Assembly: GCA_910586755.1 (NCBI GenBank)
Contig: CAJUJM010000024.1
Coordinates: 14,076 to 78,075, forward strand
DNA: 64,000 bases
Direction of reading: 5' to 3'
Origin: an uncultured Lachnospiraceae bacterium
GTDB taxonomy: Bacteria > Bacillota > Clostridia > Lachnospirales > Lachnospiraceae
The notes beneath the pieces were generated by a model, which saw only the letters and a list, made by a program, of their open reading frames with translations, searched no databases and was not told the origin of the DNA. A program made the position numbers and the translations under genes. Below, one piece after another: positions 8,572 through 17,242 of this stretch. How positions within the stretch are numbered: the stretch's first letter is position 1; each line of letters starts with the position of its first letter.

Positions 8572-8923
8572 AATGACCGTTCAGGATTTAATGAATAAGG
8601 ACATTGTCAGGGTGGTAAATGCCGGAGACGATACGGATCGGGAGATTGAAAAGGTGTTTTGCTGCGACTTGCTGAGCATTGCTATGGGAAAGGCTCCTGC
8701 AGGGTGCGCCTGGGTGACGGTAATGGCCAATTTAAATACCCTGGCTGTGGCTTCTCTGGCAGATGCTGCCTGTGTAATACTGGCAGAAGGATCCCAAATG
8801 GATGAAAATGGTGTAAAGAAGGCCCAGATGCAGGGGATTACCCTGTTGGAGACCGATGCACCGGTCTTTGACGCCGCACTGGCCGTTTATAGGGCCATGG
8901 AAGCAGAAGGAAGTCCGGCATGA
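8561..8923 (+). CDS. DRTGG domain protein (second copy)
   Basis: 120 aa, paralogous in size and fold to the gene at 6414 (central WVTVMANLNTLAVAS, CVILAEGSQ). It overlaps the end of the HydS-like gene by 11 nt if the ATG at 8561 is used; an ATG at 8573, just after the previous stop, is an equally possible start. Its stop overlaps the PHP gene by 4 nt. The two DRTGG proteins may form a heteromer; that is inference. Confidence 0.78.
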   Translation: MKNKMTVQDLMNKDIVRVVNAGDDTDREIEKVFCCDLLSIAMGKAPAGCAWVTVMANLNTLAVASLADAACVILAEGSQMDENGVKKAQMQGITLLETDAPVFDAALAVYRAMEAEGSPA

Positions 8924-9642
8924 TCAGCCTTACCTATGATCTCCATATCCACTCCTGTTTATCCCCCTGCGGGGATGACGATATGACTCCTGCCAACATC
9001 GCCGGCATGGCGGCCATAAAAGGGCTGGATGTGATTGCCCTTACCGATCACAACGCCTGCCGCAACTGTCCGGCTGTCATGGCGGCGGCAGAGGAATACG
9101 GAGTTCTTGCCATACCGGGAATGGAGATCAATACATCGGAGGAAGTTCATGCAGTGTGTCTGTTTCCCACGCTGGAAGCTGCTTTGAATTTTGACAGTTA
9201 TGTCTATGACAAACTGATGAAATTTCCCAATAAGGCAGAAATTTTTGGAAAGCAGCAAATTTATAACCAGGAGGATCAGGTGGAGGGGGAGGAACCAAAC
9301 CTGCTGATTAACAGTGCGGACATCTCCTTTGACCGGCTGTGGGGGCTGGTTCAGTCTTACGGCGGAGTCATGTTTCCGGCCCACATAGACAAGACTGCAA
9401 ACAGTCTGATTGCCAATTTGGGATTTGTGCCCCCGGACAGCCAGTTTACTACAGCGGAAGTCAAAGATTTAAAAAAACTTCATCAGCTTCGGAGGGAAAA
9501 TCCTTATCTGGAAAAGTGTAAAATCATCAGCAACTCAGACGCCCATTATTTGGAGCATATTAATGAGCCGGACTTAACGCTTCCGGTCCATGAAAAAAGT
9601 ATTCTGGGGGTATTGGATGCATTGATGAGAAAACGAGATTGA
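8920..9642 (+). CDS. PHP domain metal-dependent phosphoesterase-like protein
   Basis: 240 aa with PHP-domain signatures: DLHIHSCLSPCG near the N-terminus, TDHN, a central Glu in MEINTSEE, and SNSDAHY near the C-terminus. These supply the His/Asp metal ligands of the trihydrolase fold. It could hydrolyse a phosphoester, but the substrate is unknown. ATGA overlap with the DRTGG gene; last gene of the cluster, followed by a hairpin. Confidence 0.85.
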   Translation: MISLTYDLHIHSCLSPCGDDDMTPANIAGMAAIKGLDVIALTDHNACRNCPAVMAAAEEYGVLAIPGMEINTSEEVHAVCLFPTLEAALNFDSYVYDKLMKFPNKAEIFGKQQIYNQEDQVEGEEPNLLINSADISFDRLWGLVQSYGGVMFPAHIDKTANSLIANLGFVPPDSQFTTAEVKDLKKLHQLRRENPYLEKCKIISNSDAHYLEHINEPDLTLPVHEKSILGVLDALMRKRD

Positions 9643-9644
9643 TG

Positions 9645-9664
9645 CCCCGCTGCCTGCAGCGGGG
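9645..9664 (+). terminator. Hairpin after the PHP gene
   Basis: A perfect 9-bp GC-rich stem (9645-9653 with 9656-9664) begins 3 nt past the PHP stop. No T-run follows (AATTGAACG), so it may stabilise the transcript end or be a poor terminator. The rest of the spacer to 9926 is AT-rich and shows no gene. Confidence 0.45.
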
Positions 9665-9926
9665 AATTGAACGAAATTAGTACCAAATATGGTATATGCT
9701 GGCAATTATAATAGAAAAAGTGCAGGAATATAGACAGAATTAATTTTTTGCAAAAAGAAAAGCAAACAATTCAATATTATAAAACAATAAAGGATGTTTA
9801 CTTTAAAAAGACAAAGAGTTATGATAAGTATCAGAAAATTCTAAAATGGCCCTAGAATACACTGAATAAGGAATTGATAAGCAGGGTATCCTAACACTAC
9901 TAGATGAACGTATTTGGGAGAAATTC

Positions 9927-10907
9927 ATGACACATTGGGAGATAAAAACTTTTCTTGAAATTGTAAAATACAGAAGCATATCCAAAGCGGCTGAAAAATT
10001 ATTTTTGACTCAGTCCACGGTCAGTCACCGGCTTAATGTGTTAGAAGAAGAGCTGGGCGTAAAGCTGATAATCCGGAGAAAAGGGTATCGGTCCATTGAA
10101 CTGACTAATGATGGGGAAGCTTTTTTGCCTTTGGCATACGAATATGAGGCATTATGGGAGCGGATTGCCGTTTTTTCTCAGAGCGGTTCAAAAGCGGTAT
10201 TCAGTATCGGCTGCCATGACAGTATGAACGACAGTATTTTCTATAAGCTGTTGACACGGCTTATGGAGGCTTCTGCCACGTCCAAACGGAGAATGACATT
10301 TCGTCTGGAAAGCCACAACACAGAGGAGCTTTATCAGCTTTTAGAGAGCGGACACATTAACATGGCTTTTTTAAGAAATCCTCAGGAAAACCGGAATTTT
10401 ACCATAGAGCCGTTTTTTGCCGAGGAATTCCGGCTGATAGTGACTCAGGACAGCGTCTACCCCAATGAAAAAATCCAGTTAAATATTTTGGACAAAAAGA
10501 AAGAGATCGATCTGTCCAGCTCCTGGGGCGCAGACTTTATGAGGTGGCATGAAGAAATGATGGGGGCAGAGTGGATGGCGGATATTGCCATTAATGCCGC
10601 TTCCACTATCCCCAAGTATTTGACGGAAGCCGATCAGTGGGCGATTGTGCCTGTGTCGGTTGCGGAAGAGCTGGTTCACTCCAGCAGCCTGCGGGCATTG
10701 GAAATGAAAACGCCGCCGCCCGCCATTTACTGCTATAAAGCATGCTTAAAATCACAGACAAAGATAAAGTCAGAGATGTTTGAACTCTTTTACCGGGTAC
10801 TGGATGACTTTATGGCCAGCATGCCTTACCTGAGAAGAATCAGGCCCATAAGAACCGGAGGGGAGAATGAGGAGGACGAGAGCTGCTATTTTTCCTCACA
10901 TACCTGA
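9927..10907 (+). CDS. LysR-family transcriptional regulator
   Basis: 326 aa. Residues 1-60 carry the LysR winged helix (FLEIVKYRSISKAAEKLFLTQSTVSHRL), followed by a periplasmic-binding-fold effector domain to about residue 300. GGGAG precedes the ATG. No divergent target gene lies beside it, so its regulon and effector are unknown; it may act on the upstream hydrogenase-sensor cluster or elsewhere. Its 3' end overlaps the convergent methyltransferase gene by 22 bp. Confidence 0.9.
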   Translation: MTHWEIKTFLEIVKYRSISKAAEKLFLTQSTVSHRLNVLEEELGVKLIIRRKGYRSIELTNDGEAFLPLAYEYEALWERIAVFSQSGSKAVFSIGCHDSMNDSIFYKLLTRLMEASATSKRRMTFRLESHNTEELYQLLESGHINMAFLRNPQENRNFTIEPFFAEEFRLIVTQDSVYPNEKIQLNILDKKKEIDLSSSWGADFMRWHEEMMGAEWMADIAINAASTIPKYLTEADQWAIVPVSVAEELVHSSSLRALEMKTPPPAIYCYKACLKSQTKIKSEMFELFYRVLDDFMASMPYLRRIRPIRTGGENEEDESCYFSSHT

Positions 10908-12088
10908 AAGATGTAAAATTTTAAATAATAGGATTCGTCAGCTGCCCACAAGATGGGATGATCGGCTGCCTGAGTCCGGTATTCTACCTGGCGCAGGCGT
11001 TTGTGGACTCCGGCAGCTGCCTGGCGGATGGTTTTGGCAAACAGCTCCGGATCCATAAAGTGGGAACAGGAGCAGGTGGCCAGATAGCCCCCGTCTTTTA
11101 CAAGCTTCAGGCCTCTCAGATTGATTTCCCGATAGCCCTTGACAGCGTTTTTAACAGAGCTTCGGGATTTGGTAAAGGCCGGAGGATCTAAAATTACAAT
11201 GTCAAACTGCTCGCCCTTTTTCTCCAGCTCCGGAAGAAGATCAAATACATCAGCGCAGACAAAGGAGACCCGGTCAGAAAGTCCGTTTAATTCGGCATTC
11301 TCTCTGGCCTGGGCAATGCCAACCTCTGAGGCATCTACGCCAAGGACAGAGGAAGCCCCTGCAATGCCTGCATTGAGAGCAAAGGAACCGGTGTGGGTAA
11401 AGCAGTCCAACACCCTTTTCCCGGGGCAGAGGCGCTGGATCGCCTGACGGTTGTATTTCTGATCCAGAAAGAATCCTGTTTTCTGGCCGTCCCGGACATC
11501 TACCAGATAGCGGACGCCGTTTTCGGTAATTTCTACCTTGGTATCAAAAGGCTCTCCGATAAAGCCTTTATACCGTTCCATACCCTCCTGGAGACGGACC
11601 TTGGCATCGCTGCGCTCATAGATGCCCCGAATGAAAATGCCGTCTTCTGAGAGGACTTTTTTTACTTTCTCTAAAATCAACGGTTTTAGCCGATCGATTC
11701 CCAGAGCCAGGGATTCTACCACTAAAACGTCGGAAAACTTGTCGATGACGATTCCCGGCAGGAAATCTGCTTCACCGAAAATCAACCGGCAGCTTGAGAT
11801 GTCCACTGTGGCTTTCCGGTATTCCCAGGCGTTTCGAACCCGCATTTCGATAAATCCGGCGTCGATTACCGTATCTTTTTTTCGGGACATTATGCGTAGG
11901 CTGATTTTAGATTGGGTGTTGAGAAAACCCTGCCCTAAAGGGTAGCCGTCAAAGTCTTCTACAAAGACCATATCGCCGTCTTCAAACTCCCCGATTATGG
12001 AGTCAATTTCATTATCATAAATCCAGGCGCCGCCTGCTTTAAAAAAACGGGCGCCTCCCTTTTTGATGCGGACAATTGCCTGTTTCAT
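10886..12088 (-). CDS. Class I SAM-dependent rRNA large-subunit methyltransferase (RlmI/RlmK type)
   Basis: 400 aa. The N-terminal PUA-like domain is followed by a Rossmann methyltransferase: VLDCFTHTGSFAL (motif I), GVDASEVGI, and the catalytic-loop motif ILDPPAFTKS. The pattern fits the RlmI family, which makes 5-methylcytosine in 23S rRNA. It stands alone on the minus strand with GGAGGAT before the ATG. Specific target base is from family knowledge, not seen. Confidence 0.88.
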   Translation of the reverse strand: MKQAIVRIKKGGARFFKAGGAWIYDNEIDSIIGEFEDGDMVFVEDFDGYPLGQGFLNTQSKISLRIMSRKKDTVIDAGFIEMRVRNAWEYRKATVDISSCRLIFGEADFLPGIVIDKFSDVLVVESLALGIDRLKPLILEKVKKVLSEDGIFIRGIYERSDAKVRLQEGMERYKGFIGEPFDTKVEITENGVRYLVDVRDGQKTGFFLDQKYNRQAIQRLCPGKRVLDCFTHTGSFALNAGIAGASSVLGVDASEVGIAQARENAELNGLSDRVSFVCADVFDLLPELEKKGEQFDIVILDPPAFTKSRSSVKNAVKGYREINLRGLKLVKDGGYLATCSCSHFMDPELFAKTIRQAAAGVHKRLRQVEYRTQAADHPILWAADESYYLKFYIFQVCEEK

Positions 12089-12228
12089 AAACTTATCCTC
12101 CTGACCTGCCTGCTGCAGTATTGGTTCAGACGGGAGCTCTTCTTGTCCGGCGCCGTCTGCCTGTTACAGAATTATCATACAGGATTTTGGGAGGTTGTCA
12201 AGCTTTGGAGGGCATTGTATAATTTAAG

Positions 12229-12383
12229 AAGTAACAGTTCAGCCTTGCGAAGATTCAAAGTAAAAAATGTGTTGAAAGCTTGTTTTCATAAGAATTTTTT
12301 ACTTTGAATCTTCATAAAGCGGACGCATCACGCTTCTTGTCCGCGTATCGCGGGCAAGAAGATGCAAGGCTGAACTGTTACTT
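12229..12383. repeat. 155-bp nested palindromic element (MITE/REP-like or structured RNA)
   Basis: Outer arms 12229-12248 and 12364-12383 are a perfect 20-bp inverted repeat. Inside lie two more hairpins: 12249-12268 with 12294-12313 (perfect 20 bp) and 12333-12345 with 12349-12361 (13 bp, one G-U). Together they form a three-way junction with almost no unpaired sequence. It ends 37 bp before the TetR start, and no gene lies inside. It could be a non-autonomous mobile element or a transcribed folded RNA. No second full copy is in the window. Confidence 0.75.
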
Positions 12384-12419
12384 TAGGAAAAGGCTGTTGC
12401 AGATAAAGGAGGAAACGTT

Positions 12420-12989
12420 ATGACAGCGCTTTCTGCGGGAAATGAGAAAATAAAATACCGGTTGGCACAGGCGGTGAAAGAGTGTATGAAAACAACACCG
12501 GTGGACAAGATTACGGTAAAAGAAATCGCAGAAGCCTGCAAAATCACCAGACAGACTTTTTACCGGAATTTTCAGGATAAATACGACCTGATTAACTGGT
12601 ATTTTGACAAGCTTCTTTTAGAGTCCTTCGCCCATATGGGAGAGGGGAGGACCGTCTATGAAGGATTGGTGAAAAAGTTTGAGTATATCCGGCAGGAACG
12701 GGTATTTTTTGCCGGCGCATTTCGCTCTGATGACTACAATTCTCTAAAGGAGCACGATTTCCAGCTGATTTTAGAATTTTATACCCAGAGGATTCGGGAA
12801 AAGACAGGGCAGGAACCGGAAGAGACGATAGGGTTCCTGTTGGAAATGTACTGCCAGGGTTCCATATATATGACGGTTCAGTGGGTGTTAGGCGGCATGA
12901 AGGCAACTCCGGAGGAAATGGCCGGGCTGTTGGTGGATGCCATGCCGGAGGCGGTGGCCCGCCTGTTTAAAGAGCTGGGATTGCTCTAA
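12420..12989 (+). CDS. TetR/AcrR-family regulator (DhaS-like)
   Basis: 189 aa. The N-terminal HTH includes TVKEIAEACKITRQTFYRNFQDKYDLINWYF-type residues (TRQTFYRNF recognition helix, about 35-55). The C-terminal domain matches the shorter type found in DhaS-like regulators. AAAGGAGG lies 6-7 nt upstream of the ATG. It precedes a lactaldehyde-reductase-type dehydrogenase by about 190 bp, which is a likely target. A short motif TTGTCC..TGAGGGTA follows its stop. Confidence 0.85.
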   Translation: MTALSAGNEKIKYRLAQAVKECMKTTPVDKITVKEIAEACKITRQTFYRNFQDKYDLINWYFDKLLLESFAHMGEGRTVYEGLVKKFEYIRQERVFFAGAFRSDDYNSLKEHDFQLILEFYTQRIREKTGQEPEETIGFLLEMYCQGSIYMTVQWVLGGMKATPEEMAGLLVDAMPEAVARLFKELGLL

Positions 12990-13183
12990 AAAAGATTGTC
13001 CGGTGAGGGTAGCGGTTCAGAAAGCTGTCCTCTTGCCTGGCCGTGCCGGATAAGAAGGGGATGCGGCAAAAATTTATGGAAAATGTTACAAAACAGGGAA
13101 ATTGTAACTTTCTTTTTAGACAAATTATTGTTAAAATCATGTCATAACAATTGGGAAGTCTAAAAGAAAAGGAGAAAAATATT

Positions 13184-14329
13184 ATGGCAAACAGAATCAT
13201 GCTAAATGAAACCTCTTACCACGGATCCGGCGCAATCCAGGAGATTGCAGGAGAGGCAAAGGCTCATGGCTTTCAGAAAGCATTTGTCTGCACGGATCCG
13301 GACTTAATCAAGTTCGGCGTTGCTAAAAAAGTAACGGATGTACTGGACGGAGCCGGACTTGCTTATGAGATCTATTCTGATATTAAGGCGAACCCTACCA
13401 TTGAGAATGTACAGAATGGAGTTTCTGCCTTCAAGAAGGCAGAGGCAGACTACATTGTAGCCATCGGCGGCGGTTCCTCCATGGATACGGCCAAAGCCAT
13501 CGGTATTATCATAGCCAATCCGGAGTTTGAGGATGTAAGAAGCTTAGAGGGAGTAGCTCCCACCAAAAAGCCCTGTATTCCCATTATTGCAGTTCCCACC
13601 ACTGCTGGTACTGCTGCAGAGGTTACCATTAACTACGTTATTACGGATGTGGAGAAAAAGAGAAAATTTGTCTGTGTAGATCCTCACGATATGCCTATTG
13701 TTGCAGTGGTAGATCCGGATATGATGGCTTCCATGCCCAAAGGGCTGACTGCATCTACCGGTATGGACGCGTTAACCCATGCTATCGAGGGCTACACCAC
13801 CCTGGCTGCCTGGGAGATGACGGATATGTTCCACATTAAGGCTATTGAGATCATTTCCAAGTCCTTAAGAGGGGCTGTTGCAGGAGAAAAGGAAGGCCGG
13901 GACGGCATGGCTCTTGGCCAGTACATTGCCGGTATGGGATTCTCCAATGTAGGACTGGGAATTGCCCACTCTATGGCCCACACCCTGGGAGCTGTTTACG
14001 ATACTCCTCACGGGGTTGCCTGTGCCATGATGCTTCCCATCGTTATGGAGTACAACGCAGAGTGTACCGGCGAGAAGTATAAAGAGATTGCCCGGGTTAT
14101 GGGGGTAGAGGGAGTAGATTCCATGAGCCAGGAGGAATACCGCAGGGCGGCTGTTGAGGCGGTAAGAAAACTTTCCGCAGATGTAGGGATCCCGGCTAAG
14201 CTGGAGGCCTTAAAAGAGGAGGATCTAACCTTCCTTGCAGAATCCGCATATGCAGATGCCTGCCGTCCCGGAAATCCCAGGGATACTAATGTAGAGGACT
14301 TAAAGGATTTATTCCGGAAGCTGATGTAA
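13184..14329 (+). CDS. fucO: Iron-containing alcohol dehydrogenase, lactaldehyde reductase (FucO) type
   Basis: 381 aa from the ATG at 13184, chosen because AAAAGGAG sits about 8 nt upstream; a TTG at 13151 is in frame but lacks a site. It has the group III signatures: GGGSSMDTAK nucleotide-binding loop, PTTAGTAAEVT, and metal ligands in ALTHAIEGY, HSMAHTLG and DTPHG. Family members reduce lactaldehyde to 1,2-propanediol or act on glycols with NAD(H). Regulation by the upstream TetR-type protein is inferred from position. Confidence 0.85.
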   Translation: MANRIMLNETSYHGSGAIQEIAGEAKAHGFQKAFVCTDPDLIKFGVAKKVTDVLDGAGLAYEIYSDIKANPTIENVQNGVSAFKKAEADYIVAIGGGSSMDTAKAIGIIIANPEFEDVRSLEGVAPTKKPCIPIIAVPTTAGTAAEVTINYVITDVEKKRKFVCVDPHDMPIVAVVDPDMMASMPKGLTASTGMDALTHAIEGYTTLAAWEMTDMFHIKAIEIISKSLRGAVAGEKEGRDGMALGQYIAGMGFSNVGLGIAHSMAHTLGAVYDTPHGVACAMMLPIVMEYNAECTGEKYKEIARVMGVEGVDSMSQEEYRRAAVEAVRKLSADVGIPAKLEALKEEDLTFLAESAYADACRPGNPRDTNVEDLKDLFRKLM

Positions 14330-14421
14330 GGTTTTGTAGATTGTCCACTGAGGGTATCAACGATAGATAAAAAGAAATCAGTAGACAAAAGAATTGAATA
14401 TGTCTAAGGAATATCACCAGG

Positions 14422-14462
14422 AAGCCGTTTATTCTTATGGGTTTTAGAGTAAACGGCTTTTG
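14422..14462 (+). terminator. Terminator after fucO
   Basis: A 10-bp stem (14422-14431 with 14450-14459, arm AAGCCGTTTA) with an 18-nt loop, followed by TTT, lies 90 bp past the fucO stop. The T-run is short. Confidence 0.6.
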
Positions 14463-14781
14463 GCGTGTTGCGACGAGCCAAGAGGAAAGGCTTGCATTTC
14501 CATTTGACGGCTGCTATGTTCAGCGAGATTATAATCGAGCGGCTTGCTGCGTCCTCTGGTACAGCAGGGCAAGACTGCTCATGGTATGTTGGTGCTGTGG
14601 ATGGCCTTTGGTTTTTTTGTGGAAAAAGAGACTGTTGAGAATAGACAGGAGCAGTTCGCTGGCAGTCTGGATTTTGAGGATATCTCTGCCGTTGCATCAA
14701 TGCCCTGATTGCTGGAAATAATGAATCCGTCCTCGTTGCATAGATAGGCTTCCGCTTCAAAGCCAAATATTTAGCCAGGCC
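14463..14781. other. No gene recognised (possible decayed coding remnant)
   Basis: About 320 bp without a credible gene. Open frames exist on both strands (minus 14404-14829 and plus 14437-14721), but neither has a ribosome site or recognisable family, and composition is unlike a soluble protein. A short minus-strand stretch in another frame looks coding-like but is broken by stops. It may be residue of a lost gene. Confidence 0.4.
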
Positions 14782-14810
14782 TTCCCTGGGATTAGGAGAT
14801 GTGGTATAAT
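14782..14810 (+). promoter_or_regulatory. Promoter of the SseB-family gene
   Basis: TTCCCT, 17 nt, TATAAT with TGG just before the -10, located 74 bp upstream of the start at 14884. Confidence 0.6.
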
Positions 14811-14883
14811 GTGAACACTTATAGTACAATGTGAATACCCAGGGCCGCTGCCCTGAAAACAGACAAGAAGGAGAAACAAAACT

Positions 14884-15633
14884 ATGAACAACAACGAAAA
14901 AATCCCAAAGCCGATTCTCCTGGATCAGCTTCGGAAAGCTTCCATGTTATACGTATTAATGTCCGTATGTACCAGGGAACCTTACGTAGTCTGTCATCCA
15001 GAGACCTTTGATGATGAAATCCTGCTGTTTTTTGATATAGAAGAGGCAAAGGCCAGGGCAAAAAAACTGATGGAAGAAAAAATTCCCGTCAGCATTGCCA
15101 AGCTGGAAAATCAGCATCTTCTGATGTTTTATACCAGCCTTTACGCCATGGGGGTTAACGCCCTTCTGGTGGCAAAGGAGGGGGAAGAATACCATATCCA
15201 GCTGGAAGAACTTGTGAAGCGCAGGGATCCGGAGAAGCTTCCGGAAGGAAAAGTATGGGTGGAAAATCCGGCTCTTCATCTGACTGCCATTTATCTGATG
15301 CAGGAAATGAGAGGGCAGCCGGTAAAAGAGATGAGCGGCAAAATGAAAGAGCTTCAGGAGGAGATTGCCAGCCATTTTGGAAAAGGCAGATATATTATCC
15401 CGGTACAGACGGAGGATAATGGGATGCCTGTGATTAAGCTGAGTACCGGCGCTGTTTTCCAGCCGCTGTTTACGGATATTCTGGAATTCCAAAAGTTTAA
15501 CCGGGAAAACAAATGTAAGCCTGCGGTGGTAGAGGCGGCAAAAATCCCTCAGATGCTTCCAAAAGAGGCAGGAGGCGTTATTATTAATCCCATGGGAGTC
15601 AACATGCCTTTAACTCTGAACCGGAAAATATAA
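14884..15633 (+). CDS. SseB-family protein
   Basis: 249 aa. The N-terminal half is an SseB-type domain (residues about 10-110), with the recurrent stretch LMFYTSLYAMGVNALLV. The C-terminal half resembles a second SseB-related segment ending in IINPMGVNMPL, the usual family tail. SseB domains are widespread in Lachnospiraceae, and their cellular role is mostly unknown. AAGGAGAAAC lies upstream of the ATG. Monocistronic with its own promoter. Confidence 0.75.
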   Translation: MNNNEKIPKPILLDQLRKASMLYVLMSVCTREPYVVCHPETFDDEILLFFDIEEAKARAKKLMEEKIPVSIAKLENQHLLMFYTSLYAMGVNALLVAKEGEEYHIQLEELVKRRDPEKLPEGKVWVENPALHLTAIYLMQEMRGQPVKEMSGKMKELQEEIASHFGKGRYIIPVQTEDNGMPVIKLSTGAVFQPLFTDILEFQKFNRENKCKPAVVEAAKIPQMLPKEAGGVIINPMGVNMPLTLNRKI

Positions 15634-15747
15634 AATCCATTTTATTGTGTAAATCCTAACATGTGATATTTTTTTAAGATCTGTTTGCGATATCATGATA
15701 GAATCTGAAATGTTAAAAAAATAACAAGAGAAAGAAAGGGAATGTGT

Positions 15748-17139
15748 ATGGAAACCAAAGAAAAAGAGCTGAAAACGCTCAATGGATGGCAGTCAGCAGT
15801 TGTGCTGATCCTGATTATTGCCTCCGTTGCCACCTGTGTAACTTTAAAAGTAGGCGGTCCTATGGTAGGGCTGTTCTTCTCCTGGATGATTATTTATGCC
15901 AGCTGCCTTGCTTTTCGAGTGGACTACGAAGAGGTTCGAAAAGGCGCCTTTGATGCGTTAAAAGTAGTTCTTCCCACCATGTCCATCCTTATGGCAATCG
16001 GCGTGCTGATTGGCGCATGGATGCAGTCCGGCACAATCCCCACCATTATTGTATACGGTTTAAAAGCAATTAATCCATCTTACTTATTGGTATTTACCCT
16101 GGTATTTACTGCGATTTTAAGCCTGGTAACCGGTACGTCCTACGGTTCCGCAGGAAGCGCCGGGGTGGCTATGATGGCAATCGGACATGCTATGGGGATT
16201 AATCCCGGTATGGTGGCCGGCGCTGTTATCTGCGGCGCTATGTTCGGCGATAAGTTAAGCCCGTTTTCCGACACCACCAACCTGGCTCCGGCAGTAGCCG
16301 GCGCCAAATTAGGAGATCATGTAAAAAGCATGCTGTGGACCACCCTGCCGCCTATGCTCATCAGTATTGTTATATTTACGATTCTGGGTTTTTCCCAGAC
16401 CAGCGGAAATTACGATCCCGGCGATTTAAATGCTTACATCGGATACCTGGAGGGAAGCTTTCACATCGGATTTGCTACTTTGATTCCTGCAATTCTGATT
16501 ATTGTACTTTTAATGTTCCGGGTGGGAGCCTTTGAGGCCCTGGGAATCGGCGCAGTGGCAGGCGCTCTGGTGGCAATCTTTGTCCAGGGAGCAGACCTGC
16601 AGTCTGTATTAAGAGTGGCTTACAACGGCTTTACCAGCGACACAGATATCGGCGTGCTGAAATCCATTTTAAACCGGGGCGGTATGGGCAGCATGCTCCA
16701 GTATGTGGCCATTATTACCTTTGCCGTAGGTATGGGCGGCATGTTAGATAAGCTGGGGGTATTAAACAACATTCTTTCCATATTCACCAAGAGCATCCGC
16801 AGCGACGGGGCATTGATTTTCGCAACTATTATGGTTGGCTATGTTACCAGTATTGTAAGCTGCTCCAGCCCTATGTCTCATGTACTTACAGGACGTCTTA
16901 TGGAGCCCTTGTTTAAAGAAAGAGGAATTGAGCCCAGAATCCTTTCCAGATGTCTGGAAGACAGCGGCACCCTGGTAGGCCCCATGATTCCCTGGCACGG
17001 TTACGGCAGCTATATGGCAGGCACATTGGGGGTTACCTGGTCCCAGTTTATTCCGTTTGTGCCCTTATTGTGGTTAACTCCTCTGTTCTCCATTTTCTAT
17101 GGATTTACAGGAATTTCCATTAAGCATGTAGAAAAATAA
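15748..17139 (+). CDS. nhaC: Na+/H+ antiporter, NhaC family
   Basis: 463 aa with 11-12 hydrophobic segments. Family features include GTSYGSAGSAGVAMMAIG, the acidic stretch MFGDKLSPFSDTTN, and SCSSPMSHVL near the end. The ATG at 15748 is preferred over 15742 because AAAGGG ends 7 nt before it. NhaC proteins exchange cytoplasmic Na+ for H+, though relatives carry organic acid pairs (malate/lactate), so substrate is not certain. Ends at a bidirectional terminator. Confidence 0.85.
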   Translation: METKEKELKTLNGWQSAVVLILIIASVATCVTLKVGGPMVGLFFSWMIIYASCLAFRVDYEEVRKGAFDALKVVLPTMSILMAIGVLIGAWMQSGTIPTIIVYGLKAINPSYLLVFTLVFTAILSLVTGTSYGSAGSAGVAMMAIGHAMGINPGMVAGAVICGAMFGDKLSPFSDTTNLAPAVAGAKLGDHVKSMLWTTLPPMLISIVIFTILGFSQTSGNYDPGDLNAYIGYLEGSFHIGFATLIPAILIIVLLMFRVGAFEALGIGAVAGALVAIFVQGADLQSVLRVAYNGFTSDTDIGVLKSILNRGGMGSMLQYVAIITFAVGMGGMLDKLGVLNNILSIFTKSIRSDGALIFATIMVGYVTSIVSCSSPMSHVLTGRLMEPLFKERGIEPRILSRCLEDSGTLVGPMIPWHGYGSYMAGTLGVTWSQFIPFVPLLWLTPLFSIFYGFTGISIKHVEK

Positions 17140-17153
17140 AGCATAGCAGTCAG

Positions 17154-17220
17154 AAAATGCCCGAAACGACTTCTTAATCACAGGTTTTTTATGATTATGG
17201 AAGGCGCTTCGGGCATTTTA
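17154..17220. terminator. Bidirectional terminator between nhaC and the sensor kinase gene
   Basis: A perfect 12-bp outer stem, 17154-17165 with 17208-17219 (arm AAAATGCCCGAA), whose ends supply T-runs on either strand. The loop holds a further TTAATCA/TGATTAT pairing. It serves two convergent genes. Confidence 0.75.
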
Positions 17221-17242
17221 TTGATTTTGTAACATCCATGGG

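Noticed and set aside
14404..14829. Minus-strand frame after fucO
   Set aside because: No start signal or family; composition is basic and Pro/Gln-rich, and it crosses a terminator and a promoter.
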